A stretch of 5,904 nt of DNA, taken from NCBI GenBank assembly GCA_031552995.1, contig JAVBMB010000094.1, forward strand, positions 1 through 5,904, written 5' to 3'. The DNA is from JAVBMB01 sp031552995. Lineage in GTDB: Bacteria; Bacillota; Clostridia; Oscillospirales; Butyricicoccaceae. Within the stretch, counting starts at the first letter, position 1. Each line of letters begins with the position of its first letter. Made by a program: the position numbers and the translations under genes. Positions 5,180 through 5,904 of this stretch are shown here, one piece after another. Under the pieces are notes generated by a model, which saw only the letters and a program-made list of their open reading frames with translations, did not search any database and was not told where the DNA came from.

Positions 5180-5904
5180 ATGGAAGAAAAACAGAAGAAA
5201 AACTATCGCCCGAATAGAAAGCCGTCGGCCTTTGCCAAAAACGAGCAGCTCGAGGATAAAACCGACCTCGGCATTGTAGAAGGCAAAAACGCCGTACTCG
5301 AAGCGCTTAATGCCGGACGCGAAATCGACAAGATTTTCTTTGCGTCGGGGTCGATAAAAACAGTTGGACATATCATAGCAAAGGCGCGTCAGGCCGGTGT
5401 TCCCACGCAGGAATGTGACCGACGCAAGCTGGACCAGATGAGCAGCAGCGGCGCGCATCAGGGCATTGTGGCCATGTGTGCCGCGGCGCAATACCGCCAG
5501 ATATCGGACATGCTCATCCTTGCGCGCTCGCGCGGGCAAAAGCCGCTTATAATTCTGTGCGACGGCATAACCGACAGCCATAACCTCGGCGCGATAATCC
5601 GCTCGGCCGAGGTGGCGGGCGCCCACGGCGTCATAATCCCGCGAAGGCGCAGTGCGGGTCTCAATGCCGCGTGCGCAAAGGCCGCGGCCGGCGCGCTCGA
5701 GCATCTGCCGGTCGCCAAGTGCGCAAATATACAGCAGGCCGTCATCGAGCTTCACAAAAGCGGGCTGTTTATTTTCGCTGCCGATATGGACGGCACGCCG
5801 ATGCACGGCGTCGATTTGGACATGCCTTGCGCCGTGATAATCGGTGCCGAAGGCGAGGGTATATCCCAGTTGGCTAAAAAAGAGAGCGACAAAATCATAA
5901 GCAT
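5180..5904 (+). CDS. rlmB: 23S rRNA (guanosine-2'-O-)-methyltransferase RlmB (TrmH/SpoU family), 5' part
   Basis: SAM-dependent SPOUT methyltransferase that 2'-O-methylates a guanosine in the 23S rRNA peptidyl-transferase region (G2251 in E. coli). 241 codons are in the window with no stop; the gene runs off the right edge. Visible: a short basic, disordered tail (1-28), the SpoU substrate-binding domain from GIVEGKNAVLEAL (31-43) to GAHQGIVAMC, SPOUT motif 1 DGITDSHNLGAIIRSAE (128-144) with conserved Asn135 and Arg141, and motif 2 IIGAEGEGIS (220-229). Motif 3 (SLNVS-type, completing the knotted SAM pocket) would lie just past the edge. The start is ATG 5180 with GAGG at 5171-5174. An in-frame ATG at 5123 would add 19 residues but has no ribosome binding site. 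The gene is divergent from the AI-2E gene. RlmB and tRNA-modifying TrmH are related; the N-terminal domain favours RlmB. Confidence 0.94.
   Translation, partial: MEEKQKKNYRPNRKPSAFAKNEQLEDKTDLGIVEGKNAVLEALNAGREIDKIFFASGSIKTVGHIIAKARQAGVPTQECDRRKLDQMSSSGAHQGIVAMCAAAQYRQISDMLILARSRGQKPLIILCDGITDSHNLGAIIRSAEVAGAHGVIIPRRRSAGLNAACAKAAAGALEHLPVAKCANIQQAVIELHKSGLFIFAADMDGTPMHGVDLDMPCAVIIGAEGEGISQLAKKESDKIIS

Noticed and set aside
4976..5806. A 276-codon open frame on the - strand opposite rlmB
   Set aside because: It overlaps RlmB, whose family motifs are clear, covers the rlmB promoter region, and reads as low-complexity shadow sequence with no family resemblance.

Overview
The window reads as ordinary core chromosome from a member of the Bacillota, most likely a Clostridia lineage of moderate GC content (Oscillospiraceae-like at a guess). 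The grounds are strong GGAGG ribosome binding sites, TTG starts, a DivIB/FtsQ-type division protein directly upstream of ftsZ with no ftsA between them, and an AI-2E permease of the kind found in spore formers. Heavy ATA isoleucine codon use in otherwise GC-rich genes fits too. The taxonomic placement is inference.

Left part (1-2713, + strand): the tail of a division and cell wall cluster. It holds the 3' end of murA (peptidoglycan precursor synthesis), a complete divIB/ftsQ (septal membrane protein) and a complete ftsZ (division GTPase). An AT-rich island inside ftsQ carries a good promoter-like sequence that would give ftsZ its own transcript.

Middle (2714-3027): 314 bases without a convincing gene, between the convergent ends of ftsZ and the exonuclease III gene. 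This is the most unusual part of the window. It is bounded by two hairpins that are inverted copies of each other (17 of 20 positions match, TTAA at both outer edges). Their stems differ in sequence but stay paired. Between them lie a 16-bp hairpin and a 13/14 long-range inverted repeat. It looks like a small non-autonomous repeat (BIME- or MITE-like) or a structured RNA, not a plain terminator.

Right part (3028-4873, - strand): a two-gene unit, transcribed leftwards, of an AI-2E/YtvI-like membrane protein followed after 16 bases by exonuclease III (xth/exoA). From 4874 to 5179 is a divergent control region with a -10 box for the leftward unit, a 20-bp operator-like dyad, and an extended -10 promoter for the rightward gene. 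From 5180 to the right edge (+ strand) is the 5' part of rlmB, a 23S rRNA 2'-O-methyltransferase.

No tRNA, rRNA, CRISPR array, intact insertion sequence or phage gene is visible. Nothing here amounts to a new multi-gene system. The leads worth pursuing are the ftsZ-xth intergenic element, the atypical C-terminus of FtsZ and the promoter candidates.
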